Assembly: GCF_050749805.1 (NCBI RefSeq)
Contig: NZ_CP192738.1
Coordinates: 1 to 64,000 of the forward strand
Source of the DNA: Hahella sp018986435
GTDB lineage: Bacteria; Pseudomonadota; Gammaproteobacteria; Pseudomonadales; Oleiphilaceae
Direction: 5' to 3'
Length of the DNA: 64,000 nt
The notes beneath the pieces are model-generated. The model was not told where the DNA came from. It saw only the letters and a program-made list of their open reading frames with translations, and ran no database searches. This document shows positions 37,004 through 46,527 of this stretch, one piece after another; the stretch's first letter is position 1; every line of letters starts with the position of its first letter. A program made the translations under genes and the position numbers.

Positions 37004-38347
37004 CTAAGCGTCCACAGCTGAGACTTTCAGAGTTGGTTGTTTCCGCAATCTGGCGTAGAAAAAGCCGTCATGGCCGCCGGTTACCGGCAAAAGCTGCACT
37101 CCGAAAGACGACTGAATTCCATATTTCCCTTCAATCGGTAAGACCTCCGCGTCCGTAGCGTCGGCGATAAAGCGTTCAATTATATGCTCATTCTCTTCTT
37201 TAAGAATAGAACAGGTCGCATAGACTAATAGGCCCCCAGGCTTCAGGGTAGTCCATAAAGTTCGCAGCAGCTTTAGTTGCAGCGTTGCAAGCTGGGGAAT
37301 ATCTTCACTGCGGCGCAGCAGCTTGATGTCTGGATGACGGCGTATCACACCCGTCGCGCTGCACGGGGCGTCGAGCAGGATGCGATCGAATGGCGTCCCA
37401 TCCCACCATTGTTGCAGGTCGCCGACATCCGCTGTGCGCACCTCCGCGTCCAACTGCAGGCGCTGCAGCGTGTCGCGAGTACGAAGTTGGCGTTCGGGGT
37501 CTACATCTACGGCGGTCACGGAAATGTCAGGACAACGCTCCAACAGCGCAGCGGTTTTGCCTCCCGGCGCGCAGCAGGCGTCAAGCACCCGCTCGTTGGG
37601 CTGAGGGTCTATCAGGGCGGCGCTGAGTTGCGCCGCTTCGTCTTGTACAGAGCACAAACCGGCGTCGAAGAATCCCGGCAGGCGGCATACATCCACTGCC
37701 TGTTCGCACTGGATTCCGGTTTCCACCCATTCACAGAGGTGGGCGTCCACTTCCGCCTGACGCAATTGCTCCAGATAGCCTTCCCGCCGGTTTTTCTGTA
37801 AGTTGACTCGCAGCGTCAGCGGGGCCTGGGCGTTACTGGCGGCAAGCAACTCGTCAAGTTGTTGAGGATAGGCGGCGGCCAGTTTGTCCAATAGCCACTG
37901 TGGCATCGCGTAGCGGAGACTGAGGTCCGCTTCGCTGTGCGCCAGCAATTCGTCCTTACGGCGTTGAAAGCTGCGGAGTACGCCGTTGACCAACTTGGTG
38001 GCCCAGAGCTTGTTGAGCTCCTTGGTGACGTTAACAGTTTCATTGATGCTGACGTGAGCGGGTTTATCCATAAACGCCAATTGATGCAGACCACTGAGCA
38101 GCAGGAAATGAATATCCCGTTCTTTGGCCTTGATGGGCTGACGCAATAACTGCCCCAGCCAATGCTCCAAGGTCAGATAATGTCGACAAACGCCATAGCA
38201 CAGCGCTTGCAGAAAACTGCGGTCATTTTCTTCGACCTGTTCCAGAGCCGGCGCCATTGCGGCGGACAGAGAACGTCCTTCTTCCGCCACTGCGCGCAGG
38301 GTTTTGGCCGCCGCTGCGCGGGCGCTGAGAGTTTTGCGTCGCTTCAT
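37004..38347 (-). CDS. rsmB: 16S rRNA (cytosine-967-C5)-methyltransferase RsmB
   Basis: Methylates C967 in 16S rRNA with SAM. The 447-residue protein has an N-terminal NusB-like RNA-binding domain (about 1-140) and a Rossmann methyltransferase domain with the SAM loop VLDACCAPGGKTAALLE, the motif DAPCSATGVIRRHPD and the catalytic cysteine in VYATCSILKEENE. It begins one base after the fmt stop, which indicates coupling. Confidence 0.96.
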   Translation of the reverse strand: MKRRKTLSARAAAAKTLRAVAEEGRSLSAAMAPALEQVEENDRSFLQALCYGVCRHYLTLEHWLGQLLRQPIKAKERDIHFLLLSGLHQLAFMDKPAHVSINETVNVTKELNKLWATKLVNGVLRSFQRRKDELLAHSEADLSLRYAMPQWLLDKLAAAYPQQLDELLAASNAQAPLTLRVNLQKNRREGYLEQLRQAEVDAHLCEWVETGIQCEQAVDVCRLPGFFDAGLCSVQDEAAQLSAALIDPQPNERVLDACCAPGGKTAALLERCPDISVTAVDVDPERQLRTRDTLQRLQLDAEVRTADVGDLQQWWDGTPFDRILLDAPCSATGVIRRHPDIKLLRRSEDIPQLATLQLKLLRTLWTTLKPGGLLVYATCSILKEENEHIIERFIADATDAEVLPIEGKYGIQSSFGVQLLPVTGGHDGFFYARLRKQPTLKVSAVDA

Positions 38348-38348
38348 A

Positions 38349-39305
38349 TCAGCCGTTTATCCCCAGGATCTGGCCCAATTGCATCAAGGGCTTGCCGCCG
38401 TTGATCAGGTCCTGGCAACTGATGGGCTTGCCGCCGGGCAGCTGCAGGCTGGTAATGGATAGCACGCCTTCGCCGCAGGCGACTTTGACCGCTTCCGCTG
38501 TGCGCTCAATAATCGTCCCCGGTTGCGCCTTGGCGTCTTCGACAGAAGCGCTCGCCGCCCAAATGCGGATAGTTTGTCCGTTGTCTTCCGTGAAACACAC
38601 AGGCCAGGGATTAAAGGCGGCGATTTTGCGTTGGATCAGCGCCGCAGGCTCTGACCAATCGATACGAGCTTCCTCTTTTTGCAGCTTGTGGGCATAGGTG
38701 GCCAGATCGTCTTGTTGCCTTTCACCCTGAAGTTCGCCTTCCTGCAAGAGCGACAGCGCTTCTACAATTGCAGCTCCGCCCATTTGCGCCAGACGGTCGT
38801 GCAGTGTGCGGCCTGTGTCGTCAGCAGTGATTGGAGTGACTGTCTTGAGCAACATCGGTCCTGTATCCAACCCCGCTTCCATTTGCATGATTGTGATGCC
38901 GGATTCTTCATCTCCCGCAATAATCGCCCGCTGAATTGGCGCTGCGCCGCGCCAGCGCGGCAACAGCGAGGCATGGATATTGAGGCAGCCGTGTTTGGGT
39001 GCGTCCAGCACTGCTTGGGGCAGGATGATGCCGTAGGCGGCTACGACCATCACGTCAGCGTCATAATCGCGCAGGCGTTGGCGATCTTCTTCATTTTTGA
39101 AGTTGAGCGGCTGCTCCACCGGAATTTCGTGCTTTAGCGCAAGCTGTTTTACAGGGCCAGGAAGAAGCTTGTTGCCACGGCCGGCGGGCCGGTCAGGTTG
39201 AGTGTATACGGCGACGATCTGATAGTTGGCGTCCAGCAGCGCTTGCAGTGCGGAAGCAGCGAAGTCTGGGGTGCCGGCGAAAATGACTTTCAGGGGTGAT
39301 GACAT
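38349..39305 (-). CDS. fmt: Methionyl-tRNA formyltransferase
   Basis: Formylates initiator Met-tRNA using 10-formyl-tetrahydrofolate. The 318-residue enzyme opens with VIFAGTPDFAASALQALLD and contains the catalytic region around CLNIHASLLPRWRGAAPIQRAI (Asn, His) with Asp of DTGPML; the C-terminal OB-fold domain follows. It is preceded by def in the same direction, but a hairpin with U-rich tail stands between the two genes. Confidence 0.97.
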   Translation of the reverse strand: MSSPLKVIFAGTPDFAASALQALLDANYQIVAVYTQPDRPAGRGNKLLPGPVKQLALKHEIPVEQPLNFKNEEDRQRLRDYDADVMVVAAYGIILPQAVLDAPKHGCLNIHASLLPRWRGAAPIQRAIIAGDEESGITIMQMEAGLDTGPMLLKTVTPITADDTGRTLHDRLAQMGGAAIVEALSLLQEGELQGERQQDDLATYAHKLQKEEARIDWSEPAALIQRKIAAFNPWPVCFTEDNGQTIRIWAASASVEDAKAQPGTIIERTAEAVKVACGEGVLSITSLQLPGGKPISCQDLINGGKPLMQLGQILGING

Positions 39306-39320
39306 GAAGTTTCAGGCCTT

Positions 39321-39349
39321 AAAAACAAAAACCGCCATGGTGGGCGGTT
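39321..39349 (-). terminator. Hairpin with U-tract between def and fmt (terminator or attenuator)
   Basis: AACCGCC and GGCGGTT (39330-39349) form a perfect 7-bp stem. On the minus strand it is followed by TTTTGTTTTT and preceded by T-rich sequence. Its position between two genes that normally form one operon suggests partial termination or attenuation, so that fmt, rsmB and the Trk genes receive less transcript than def or use their own promoter. Confidence 0.7.
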
Positions 39350-39373
39350 AAAAAATCTTTCGGAAATGTGGAC

Positions 39374-39880
39374 TTATGCGCGCATTTTATGCTGCTTTTC
39401 CAGTTTCTTCCGGATTCGAGTCCGTTTAACATTACTCAGGTAGTCGACGTACAGTTTGCCGTTGAGATGGTCAACCTCATGTTGGAGGCATACCGCGAGC
39501 AGGCCGCGGGCTTCCATCTCGTAGGATTCGCCGTTACGATCCTGTGCTCTGATCTTGACGTGGGGAATCCGTGTGACCGACTCGTAGAAACCCGGGACGG
39601 ACAAGCATCCCTCCTGCATTTCTTCGGGGTCGCCGTCCAGTACTTCGATGTCGGGGTTGATAAACACCATTGGTTCGGATTTGTCCTCGGACACATCAAT
39701 TACTACGATGCGTTTGTGGACGTCCACCTGGGTGGCGGCCAGCCCGATGCCGGGGGCCTCGTACATGGTCTCAAACATGTCGTCGATTAACTGACTCAAA
39801 GCCGCGTCAAAGGTTTGTACTGGCTTGGCCACAGTACGCAGCCTAGGGTCAGGAAATTCAAGAATTTGGAGCTTACTCAT
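39374..39880 (-). CDS. def: Peptide deformylase
   Basis: Removes the N-formyl group from nascent proteins; a metalloenzyme. The 168-residue protein has the three family motifs: GIGLAATQVDV near 46-56, QEGCLSVPG (metal Cys) near 90-98 and QHEVDHLNG (HExxH) near 133-141. It is the first gene of the minus-strand series and is divergent from the LysM gene at 40044, with about 160 bp of AT-rich DNA between them that must hold both promoters. Confidence 0.97.
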   Translation of the reverse strand: MSKLQILEFPDPRLRTVAKPVQTFDAALSQLIDDMFETMYEAPGIGLAATQVDVHKRIVVIDVSEDKSEPMVFINPDIEVLDGDPEEMQEGCLSVPGFYESVTRIPHVKIRAQDRNGESYEMEARGLLAVCLQHEVDHLNGKLYVDYLSNVKRTRIRKKLEKQHKMRA

Positions 39881-40043
39881 AATTAAATTTGTGAAAAAAT
39901 TTCCATTACAGATTGGATAACGCCTGCTAGTATTATCTATTAGTGTAAGAATGAGTACAAACTAAACAAAATTGAATAGGCTAATCGTCATTATAGCCTG
40001 ATTTCATCCCAAACTGCCCGGTTATGACCTAAGGGAATGTATC

Positions 40044-41072
40044 ATGAGGAAACTGCTGTCCTTTGTGTTCGTAGTGATGCTAACGTTGAGCCAGTTTGCG
40101 CTGGCCGCGCCTGAGCTACGTGACGACCATCCAGATCGCTACACTGTCGTCAAAGGTGATACTTTGTGGGATATATCTTCGCGCTTTTTGCGGAATCCCT
40201 GGTATTGGCCGGAGATCTGGCATGTTAATCCGCAAATAGAAAATCCCCATTTGATTTTCCCTGGTGACGTGTTGGCCTTGGTGTATATCGACGGTAAACC
40301 TCATGTCACCATCGCGCAGCGGGGCGATATCGGCCGTACGGTGAAACTGTCCCCGAAAAAACGTATTACGCCGCTGGAAAGCGCCATTCCCGCTATTCCC
40401 CTTGAAGCCATCAACCCTTTTCTTACTGACAGTCGCGTGGTAACAGAAGAGGAGCTGAATAAAGCGCCTTATGTGTTACTCGGCAAAAAAGGTAATTTGA
40501 TCGTTGGCGCGGGCGATCAAGTTTACGCCAGAGGCGATGCTGTGCTTGAAGCTTCCTATGGCATTTATCGTCGAGATGATGTTTACGTTGATCCTGACAC
40601 CAAGGAATTCTTAGGTATTCAAGCCCGTTCAATTGCAGTGGGTAAAGTCGTTGCGCAGGAAGACGATGTTCAGACGGTACAGATTCGTCGTTCGAATGAA
40701 GAAATCCGTCAAGGCGACCGGTTGCTGCAAGAGGAAGATCGTGAAATTAACTCTACTTTCTATCCCAGCAATCCCGAAGGTGAAATCAACGGCAAAATGA
40801 TTGCCGTTATAGACGGTGTAAGCCAGATTGGCCAATATGACGTCGTAGTCATCAATAAAGGTGATAGAGAAGGCCTAAAAGTGGGGAACGTGCTGGCTAT
40901 CTTCAAAGCGGGCGAACAAGTGCGTGATCCTTACACCAAAGAAATTTTGCTTTTACCTTCTGATCGCGCAGGTGTGCTGATGGTATTTCGCACATTTGAA
41001 AAAGTCAGCTACGGTCTGATCTTAAAAGCTGAGCGTCCGCTTGCTATAATGGACGAAGTTCGTAATCCATAG
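40044..41072 (+). CDS. LysM-domain exported protein
   Basis: A 342-residue protein with a signal peptide (MRKLLSFVFVVMLTLSQFALA) and one LysM peptidoglycan-binding domain at about 33-85 (YTVVKGDTLWDISSRFL...WPEIWHVNP...HLIFPGDVLAL). The remainder is a conserved region of unknown fold. The protein belongs to the PA0020-type family found upstream of dprA in Pseudomonas. It probably works at the cell wall; no enzymatic residues are seen. dprA follows 58 bp later. Confidence 0.88.
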   Translation: MRKLLSFVFVVMLTLSQFALAAPELRDDHPDRYTVVKGDTLWDISSRFLRNPWYWPEIWHVNPQIENPHLIFPGDVLALVYIDGKPHVTIAQRGDIGRTVKLSPKKRITPLESAIPAIPLEAINPFLTDSRVVTEEELNKAPYVLLGKKGNLIVGAGDQVYARGDAVLEASYGIYRRDDVYVDPDTKEFLGIQARSIAVGKVVAQEDDVQTVQIRRSNEEIRQGDRLLQEEDREINSTFYPSNPEGEINGKMIAVIDGVSQIGQYDVVVINKGDREGLKVGNVLAIFKAGEQVRDPYTKEILLLPSDRAGVLMVFRTFEKVSYGLILKAERPLAIMDEVRNP

Positions 41073-41130
41073 TTTTTAATGTTCTGAGACGTCACGAGTT
41101 GTGGCGTCTCAGCCGATCAAGGATGATCCA

Positions 41131-42300
41131 ATGTCTACTCTTACTCCTATTGTCTGGTTAAACCTCACTACAGTTCCTACTTTGGGCGATAGTCGCCTTG
41201 CCCTGCTTGCGCAGCATTTTGAAGAGTCGTCACAGACTGATGATTTTCAATTAGGCGTTTCCTCCAACCTGTCATTTTCCACTGAACTGTGGCGCGCCAT
41301 AGAGAGAGTCATCGCATATGGCGACCGTCCCATCAATGCTCAGGTGGCGAGCATTTTGAGATGGAGCGAGCAGATGGGGAACCGTCTGTTTCTGTTACCT
41401 GACTCTGATTACCCCAGTCTGCTGCGTTTATTGCCTGATCCTCCTGCGGTGTTGTATGCACGAGGCCGATATGAGCTGATTCATCAGCCGCAGATCGCCA
41501 TGGTAGGTTCTCGCAACCCAAGTGTGCATGGTCAGGAAACGGCGCGTCAGTTCGCCCGCTCTTTGGGAGAGAGTGGTTTTACCATCACCAGCGGTCTGGC
41601 GGCGGGAGTTGATGGCTCCGCTCATGCGGGCGCATTGGGAACATTGGGATCGACAATTGGTGTGCTGGGATCGGGTTTGAATGTCATCTATCCCGCCAAG
41701 CATCGCGACCTTGCCCAAAAAATGATGGAAAACGGTTTGCTGGTCAGTGAGTTCCCCCCGGATACTCAACCCAGGTCGCAGCACTTTCCCAAGCGGAATC
41801 GCATTATCAGCGGCTTGTCGCTGGGGACGCTGGTGGTGGAAGCCAGTCTGCGCAGCGGCTCGTTGATTACGGCGCGCAATGCCCTGGAGCAACACAGGGA
41901 AGTCTTCGCCATACCCGGCTCTATCCATAATCCCCAGGCGCGTGGCTGTCATCACCTGATCAAGCAGGGTGCGAAGCTGGTGGAATGCACCGACGACATA
42001 CTCGCCGAACTGCCTGCGTTGATGGGGCTGTACCGCTCTCTCAATGAGCCATGGACGACGGTGTTCGCTGCAGAAGAATACCCTGGCCAACAGAGTCAGC
42101 CTGAGCCGGCGTATCTGGCGCCCTTGTCTGAGCAAGCGGAGGTGGTGCTCAACGGGATGGGGTACGATTGTACGCCCCCGGATGCTTTGGTGGAGCGGAC
42201 GGGTCTGTCTATCGCGGAAATCAGAAGCGTATTGATCGAACTCGAATTGGAAGGCTGGGTGCAGGAAGTCGCGGGAGGCTTCATTCGCAACGCCCGTTAG
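41131..42300 (+). CDS. dprA: DNA-processing protein DprA
   Basis: Loads RecA on incoming single-stranded DNA during natural transformation. The 389-residue protein has an N-terminal SAM-like region, the Rossmann core (MVGSRNPSVHGQ, GFTITSGLAAGVDGSAHAGAL, FPKRNRIISGLS) and a C-terminal winged-helix domain (about 320-389). ATG 41131 has AAGGATGATCCA upstream; an upstream GTG at 41101 would add ten residues and has weaker support. Presence of dprA alone does not prove competence. Confidence 0.95.
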   Translation: MSTLTPIVWLNLTTVPTLGDSRLALLAQHFEESSQTDDFQLGVSSNLSFSTELWRAIERVIAYGDRPINAQVASILRWSEQMGNRLFLLPDSDYPSLLRLLPDPPAVLYARGRYELIHQPQIAMVGSRNPSVHGQETARQFARSLGESGFTITSGLAAGVDGSAHAGALGTLGSTIGVLGSGLNVIYPAKHRDLAQKMMENGLLVSEFPPDTQPRSQHFPKRNRIISGLSLGTLVVEASLRSGSLITARNALEQHREVFAIPGSIHNPQARGCHHLIKQGAKLVECTDDILAELPALMGLYRSLNEPWTTVFAAEEYPGQQSQPEPAYLAPLSEQAEVVLNGMGYDCTPPDALVERTGLSIAEIRSVLIELELEGWVQEVAGGFIRNAR

Positions 42301-42389
42301 TTATCCATCTCCCATAGATACCCTTAGAGCTTGCCCCCACGGTCGCCTTCGGTTACTTTGCGCCAGATTGGTATCTGGAGGGGCAAAAC

Positions 42390-42944
42390 TTGTCAGCATG
42401 GTTTATTCAGAAAGCGGTGTGCGTTCTCAACCGCGGCGGCGTGCTCGCTTATCCCACTGAAGCGGTATGGGGTCTGGGCTGTGATCCTTCTTGTGAATAC
42501 GCGGTGAATCGCATCCTGCAGCTTAAACGCCGGCCATGGCGCAAAGGCTTGATCTTGGTGTCAGGACAGATTGAACATTTTTCCCAGTTACTGGACCGAT
42601 TGCCGCAGCAACAGCAAGATCAGATGCTGGCGTCCTGGCCTGGACCGGTTACCTGGGTTGTCCCTGATCCCGGCGTCTATGCGCCATTGGTGCGTGGCGC
42701 CCACGACGCCATCGCTATTCGGGTGACGGCGCATCCCCTGGTGGCGGAACTGACCAAGGCGTTTGGCGGACCTATCGTTTCCACTTCCGCCAATCCTGCG
42801 ACGAGGGAGCCGGCCCGCACTCTATTCGACTGCCGTCGCTATTTTAAATCCGGCGTCGATCACTATCTGCCCGGAAAGCTGAGCGGACTGAATAAACCCA
42901 GCCAAATTCGCGACGCCGCCACCGGCGCCATTCTCAGACAATAA
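42390..42944 (+). CDS. tsaC: Threonylcarbamoyl-AMP synthase TsaC (Sua5/YrdC family)
   Basis: Makes threonylcarbamoyl-AMP for the t6A modification of tRNAs reading ANN codons. The 184-residue, single-domain TsaC form has the KxR-type motif LKRRPWRKGLILV, YPTEAVWGLGCDP, PGPVTWVVP and STSANPA, the nucleotide-binding marks. The start is TTG at 42390, because GGAGGGG lies 6 nt upstream and no ATG precedes the conserved region. hemF follows after 10 bp. Confidence 0.93.
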   Translation: MSAWFIQKAVCVLNRGGVLAYPTEAVWGLGCDPSCEYAVNRILQLKRRPWRKGLILVSGQIEHFSQLLDRLPQQQQDQMLASWPGPVTWVVPDPGVYAPLVRGAHDAIAIRVTAHPLVAELTKAFGGPIVSTSANPATREPARTLFDCRRYFKSGVDHYLPGKLSGLNKPSQIRDAATGAILRQ

Positions 42945-42954
42945 AGGCGACTTC

Positions 42955-43860
42955 ATGCAGCAACAGATTACGCAGGTTAAAGACTATCTTCTGGGATTGC
43001 AGGACGAGATCTGCAATGGGTTAGCAGCCATTGACGGTGGCGAGGGATTCGTCGAGGACGCCTGGAAAAGAGAGGAAGGCGGCGGTGGACGCACGCGTGT
43101 GCTTAGCGAGGGCGGAGTGTTTGAGAAAGCCGGCGTCAATTTTTCTCATGTCAGTGGCGCGCGCCTACCCGCCTCCGCCAGCGCCGCCCGGCCGGAACTG
43201 GCGGGACGAAGTTTTCAGGCCATGGGCGTCTCATTGGTCGTGCATCCGCGTAACCCCTATACGCCGACTTCCCACGCCAACGTACGCTTTTTTGTGGCGG
43301 AAAAAGAGGGTGAAGAGCCGGTATGGTGGTTCGGCGGCGGGTACGATCTGACGCCTTATTACGGCTTCGATGAAGATTGCGTCCACTGGCATCACACGGC
43401 GGCGCAGGCGTGCGAGCCCTTCGGCGCGGAGACTTACCCCAAATACAAAAAGTGGTGTGACGACTACTTTTACCTGAAGCATCGCGATGAGGCCCGCGGC
43501 GTGGGCGGACTGTTTTTCGATGATCTCAACGACTGGGGATTTGAGCGCTCGTTCGATTTTATGCAGGCGGTCGGGAACAGCTATCTGCCCGCCTACCTAC
43601 CCATTGTCGAGCGCCGCAAAGATATGGTTTATGGTGAACGGGAGCGTTCATTCCAGCTTTATCGACGCGGTCGTTATGTCGAGTTCAACCTGGTCTATGA
43701 CCGGGGCACATTGTTCGGTTTACAGTCCGGCGGCAGAACGGAGTCGATCCTGATGTCTCTGCCTCCGCTGGTGCGCTGGGAATATGCCTGGACGCCGGAG
43801 CCGGGTTCAGATGAAGCCCGTCTGACCGAGTATTATTTGAAGCACAGGGACTGGGTGTAA
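42955..43860 (+). CDS. hemF: Oxygen-dependent coproporphyrinogen III oxidase
   Basis: Converts coproporphyrinogen III to protoporphyrinogen IX with O2 in haem synthesis. The 301-residue enzyme shows FSHVSGARLPASAS, NPYTPTSHANVRFF, WWFGGGYDLTPYY, GVGGLFFDDLN and LQSGGRTESILMSLPP, all hallmark motifs. The start at 42955 has AAGG upstream. It overlaps none of its neighbours and fits the tsaC-hemF-aroE series. Confidence 0.97.
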   Translation: MQQQITQVKDYLLGLQDEICNGLAAIDGGEGFVEDAWKREEGGGGRTRVLSEGGVFEKAGVNFSHVSGARLPASASAARPELAGRSFQAMGVSLVVHPRNPYTPTSHANVRFFVAEKEGEEPVWWFGGGYDLTPYYGFDEDCVHWHHTAAQACEPFGAETYPKYKKWCDDYFYLKHRDEARGVGGLFFDDLNDWGFERSFDFMQAVGNSYLPAYLPIVERRKDMVYGERERSFQLYRRGRYVEFNLVYDRGTLFGLQSGGRTESILMSLPPLVRWEYAWTPEPGSDEARLTEYYLKHRDWV

Positions 43861-43908
43861 TCCCGCAACGCCAAAACCTTAATCAGCGCAAATAAAGGCA
43901 GGTATAGC

Positions 43909-44721
43909 ATGGATACGTACGCGGTGGTCGGCAATCCGGTCAGTCATAGCAAGTCTCCCAAAATCCACGGAATGTTCGCGCAACAGACCGGCGAGAGTTT
44001 GGAATATACGGCGATCCAGGCTCCCCTGGACAGCTTTAGAGAGACGGTGGAGGCATTTTTTATCGGCGGCGGCAAAGGCCTGAACGTTACAGTGCCATTC
44101 AAGGAACAGGCTTGGAATATTGTCAGTGAGCGCTCGCATCGAGCCGAGCTTGCCGGCGCCGTCAATACCTTGCTGCAACGGGACGGACGTCTGTTCGGCG
44201 ACAATACCGACGGCGAAGGCCTGGTGCGTGATATCTGCGTCAATCAGGGCGTTGCGTTAAGCGGTAAGAAGATTTTGCTGGTCGGCGCCGGCGGAGCGGT
44301 GAAAGGCGTTATGGCGCCGTTGCTGGATGAAGGTCCCGCCTCTATCGTGGTCGCTAACCGCACTGTTTCCAAGGCGGAGGATCTGGCGCGTATCTTTGGT
44401 CGCAATGGATCGGTCAGTGCTTGTGCGTTCGCGGATTTGCAAGGTCCTTTCGATGTCGTGATTAACGGCACTTCCGCGAGCCTGGCGGGGGATATTCCTC
44501 CTCTCCCGGATGCCGTCATCGCGTCTCACACCTTTACCTACGACATGATGTACAGCCTGCGTGACACGGCATTCGTCGCCTGGGCCAAAGCGCGCGGCGC
44601 AGGACAATGTTGCGATGGGCTCGGCATGTTGGTGGAGCAGGCGGCGGCGGCCTTTTATCTGTGGCGCGGCGTGCGTCCGGATACCGCTCCGGTGCTGGCT
44701 GCGCTCAGACAGGGAGATTAG
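43909..44721 (+). CDS. aroE: Shikimate dehydrogenase (NADP)
   Basis: Reduces 3-dehydroshikimate in aromatic amino-acid synthesis. The 270-residue enzyme has the substrate motif GNPVSHSKSPKIHG, the catalytic lysine in NVTVPFKEQ, the NTDGEG stretch, the NADP-binding glycine loop LLVGAGGAVKG and the NRTVSKAE basic loop that favours NADP. It ends 109 bp before the stator genes. Confidence 0.96.
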   Translation: MDTYAVVGNPVSHSKSPKIHGMFAQQTGESLEYTAIQAPLDSFRETVEAFFIGGGKGLNVTVPFKEQAWNIVSERSHRAELAGAVNTLLQRDGRLFGDNTDGEGLVRDICVNQGVALSGKKILLVGAGGAVKGVMAPLLDEGPASIVVANRTVSKAEDLARIFGRNGSVSACAFADLQGPFDVVINGTSASLAGDIPPLPDAVIASHTFTYDMMYSLRDTAFVAWAKARGAGQCCDGLGMLVEQAAAAFYLWRGVRPDTAPVLAALRQGD

Positions 44722-44830
44722 CGCCACCGCCAACTTTGACTATGCTTAAGCTAATGATTTTAAGTGCTTAGGTTCGCTTTGGGCGAATTCGGGCCAGTTA
44801 CTTGAGCATCGCGAAGTATGGACGGTCAAC

Positions 44831-45619
44831 ATGGATATACTCACCTGGGTGGGACTTTTGTTCGGAATGGGCGTGGTGCTGGGAGCAGTGGCTTCCGGCT
44901 CCGGGCTTTGGGACTTCGTCAATGTTCCCGGGTTGATGATAGTGGTCTTCGGCTCTTTCGCCGTCACTTTGGTGAAGTACCGCTGGCGTAACTTTTTTGG
45001 CAGCGTGCGGCTTGCCTTCTCCACTACTTTTCTTGAGAAAACCCAGGATCCATGGGACCTGTATCGCGAAGCGCGGCAACTGGCGGATGTCGTGCGCAAG
45101 CAGGGACTGTTGGGATTGGATCGGGTTGAAATTACCCATCCGTTTCTACGCAAAGCCGTCGGTCTCGCCGTTGACGGCCATCCCCCGGAATTTATAGAAG
45201 AAGTCCTGCTTGAGGACACCCACCAGTTTGTCGAGCGCCTGCAGACAGCGGAAAAGGTGTTTCGCGGTCTGGGTGAGTCGGCGCCGGCGTTGGGCATGCT
45301 GGGCACCCTGGTGGGACTGGTGCAGATGCTGAATAACATGCAGGATCCCTCTTCCATCGGACCTGCTATGGCGATCGCCTTGCTCACCACGTTTTACGGC
45401 GCCTTTATCGCCCAGATTATTGTTCTGCCCCTGGCGGACAAGCTGCAGCTTAAAACCCAGGATGAAGTCCGTAACCGCATGATCGTGATCAGCGGCATTC
45501 TGAGTATGGTGAAGGGGCTGAATCCGCGCATTATCAAAGACGTGTTGGCGTCTTATCTGCCTGAGCTGGACGCCATGGAAGACATCCATGAGTCGGCGTC
45601 CGCACAGGAAGAGACATGA
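44831..45619 (+). CDS. pomA: Flagellar motor stator protein PomA/MotA-like
   Basis: Membrane stator subunit coupling ion flow to flagellar rotation. The 262 residues start MDILTWVGLLFGMGVVLGAV and have four helices. The cytoplasmic loop and the third-helix stretch GLGESAPALGMLGTLVGLVQML...DPSSIGPAMAIALLTTFYGAF closely resemble PomA of the sodium-driven motor. Ion choice cannot be proven from sequence. The stop overlaps the next start by 4 bp (ATGA). The pair is isolated from other flagellar genes. Confidence 0.9.
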   Translation: MDILTWVGLLFGMGVVLGAVASGSGLWDFVNVPGLMIVVFGSFAVTLVKYRWRNFFGSVRLAFSTTFLEKTQDPWDLYREARQLADVVRKQGLLGLDRVEITHPFLRKAVGLAVDGHPPEFIEEVLLEDTHQFVERLQTAEKVFRGLGESAPALGMLGTLVGLVQMLNNMQDPSSIGPAMAIALLTTFYGAFIAQIIVLPLADKLQLKTQDEVRNRMIVISGILSMVKGLNPRIIKDVLASYLPELDAMEDIHESASAQEET

Positions 45620-46443
45620 TCAAGCCGCGCAAGCAATCCGGTGGTTTGCTGCCTGTCGGGGCGCCGGTCTGGATTGTCACCTTCGCTGACCTGATGACGT
45701 TGCTGCTGACCTTTTTCATTTTGCTGTTGAGCTTTTCCAGTCTGGATGCGGAGAAATACCGCGCCATCGCCTACTCCATGAGTAAGGCCTTTGGCGTGGC
45801 CTGGGTTCCTTCGTCTCAGGGCGCGCCGGATATGTATCCTCTGGGGGGCGATATCACGCCTACCGTGCCCATGGAGCCAGTGATCCGCGATAAGGGCGAC
45901 ACAGAGCAGCCGGCGCCCCAATCCAACGTAGAGCCCAGCCTGGATTTAAGCCAGGAGGTGGTGAGCGAGGCGGCGTATATGGAGAACGACCGCCTGGCCT
46001 CGCGCATGATCAGTTTGCTGGAGAATGAAATAGAAGATCAGGCGGTGGCCATCAAGTTTGACGACCAGGGGGTGGTGCTCAGCTTTACCGAGCGCGCCAC
46101 GTTCGCCTCCGGCAGCGAGGAGTTGAAGTTATATATGCTGCCGGTGCTGATGAAAGTCACTGACGTGCTGGCTGATTGCAAGGGAGACATTCTGGTGACG
46201 GGACATACGGATGATCGCCCTATCGACTCAGCGAGATTTCGCTCCAATTGGGATCTATCGGCGGCCAGAGCGGTAAGCGTGGTGCATCGGCTGGTGCTGG
46301 ATGGACGTCTCGACGCCAGTCGCGTGAGCGCCATCGGGCAGGCGGAGACGCGTCCTCTGGTTCCCAATGACAGCGATGAGCACCGGGCGCAAAACCGACG
46401 GGTGGAAATTCATATCGAAAACGCCGAATGCCGCATGAGCTAA
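45616..46443 (+). CDS. pomB: Flagellar motor stator protein PomB/MotB-like
   Basis: Partner of the PomA-like protein, 275 residues. It has one transmembrane helix containing the ion-binding aspartate (WIVTFADLMTLLLTFFILLLSFS, Asp near residue 26), a short plug/linker region, and a C-terminal OmpA-like peptidoglycan-binding domain with DILVTGHTDDRPI and RSNWDLSAARAVSVV. The C-terminal domain anchors the stator to the wall. Coupling by 4-bp overlap shows both are made together. Confidence 0.9.
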   Translation: MIKPRKQSGGLLPVGAPVWIVTFADLMTLLLTFFILLLSFSSLDAEKYRAIAYSMSKAFGVAWVPSSQGAPDMYPLGGDITPTVPMEPVIRDKGDTEQPAPQSNVEPSLDLSQEVVSEAAYMENDRLASRMISLLENEIEDQAVAIKFDDQGVVLSFTERATFASGSEELKLYMLPVLMKVTDVLADCKGDILVTGHTDDRPIDSARFRSNWDLSAARAVSVVHRLVLDGRLDASRVSAIGQAETRPLVPNDSDEHRAQNRRVEIHIENAECRMS

Positions 46444-46527
46444 GCGCCTACAACCTTCATTATCCGCGCTGGATCGGGGTAGAATGTGCGGCCCGGTAAA
46501 TAACTATGATAGACAGGTGAATACGAT

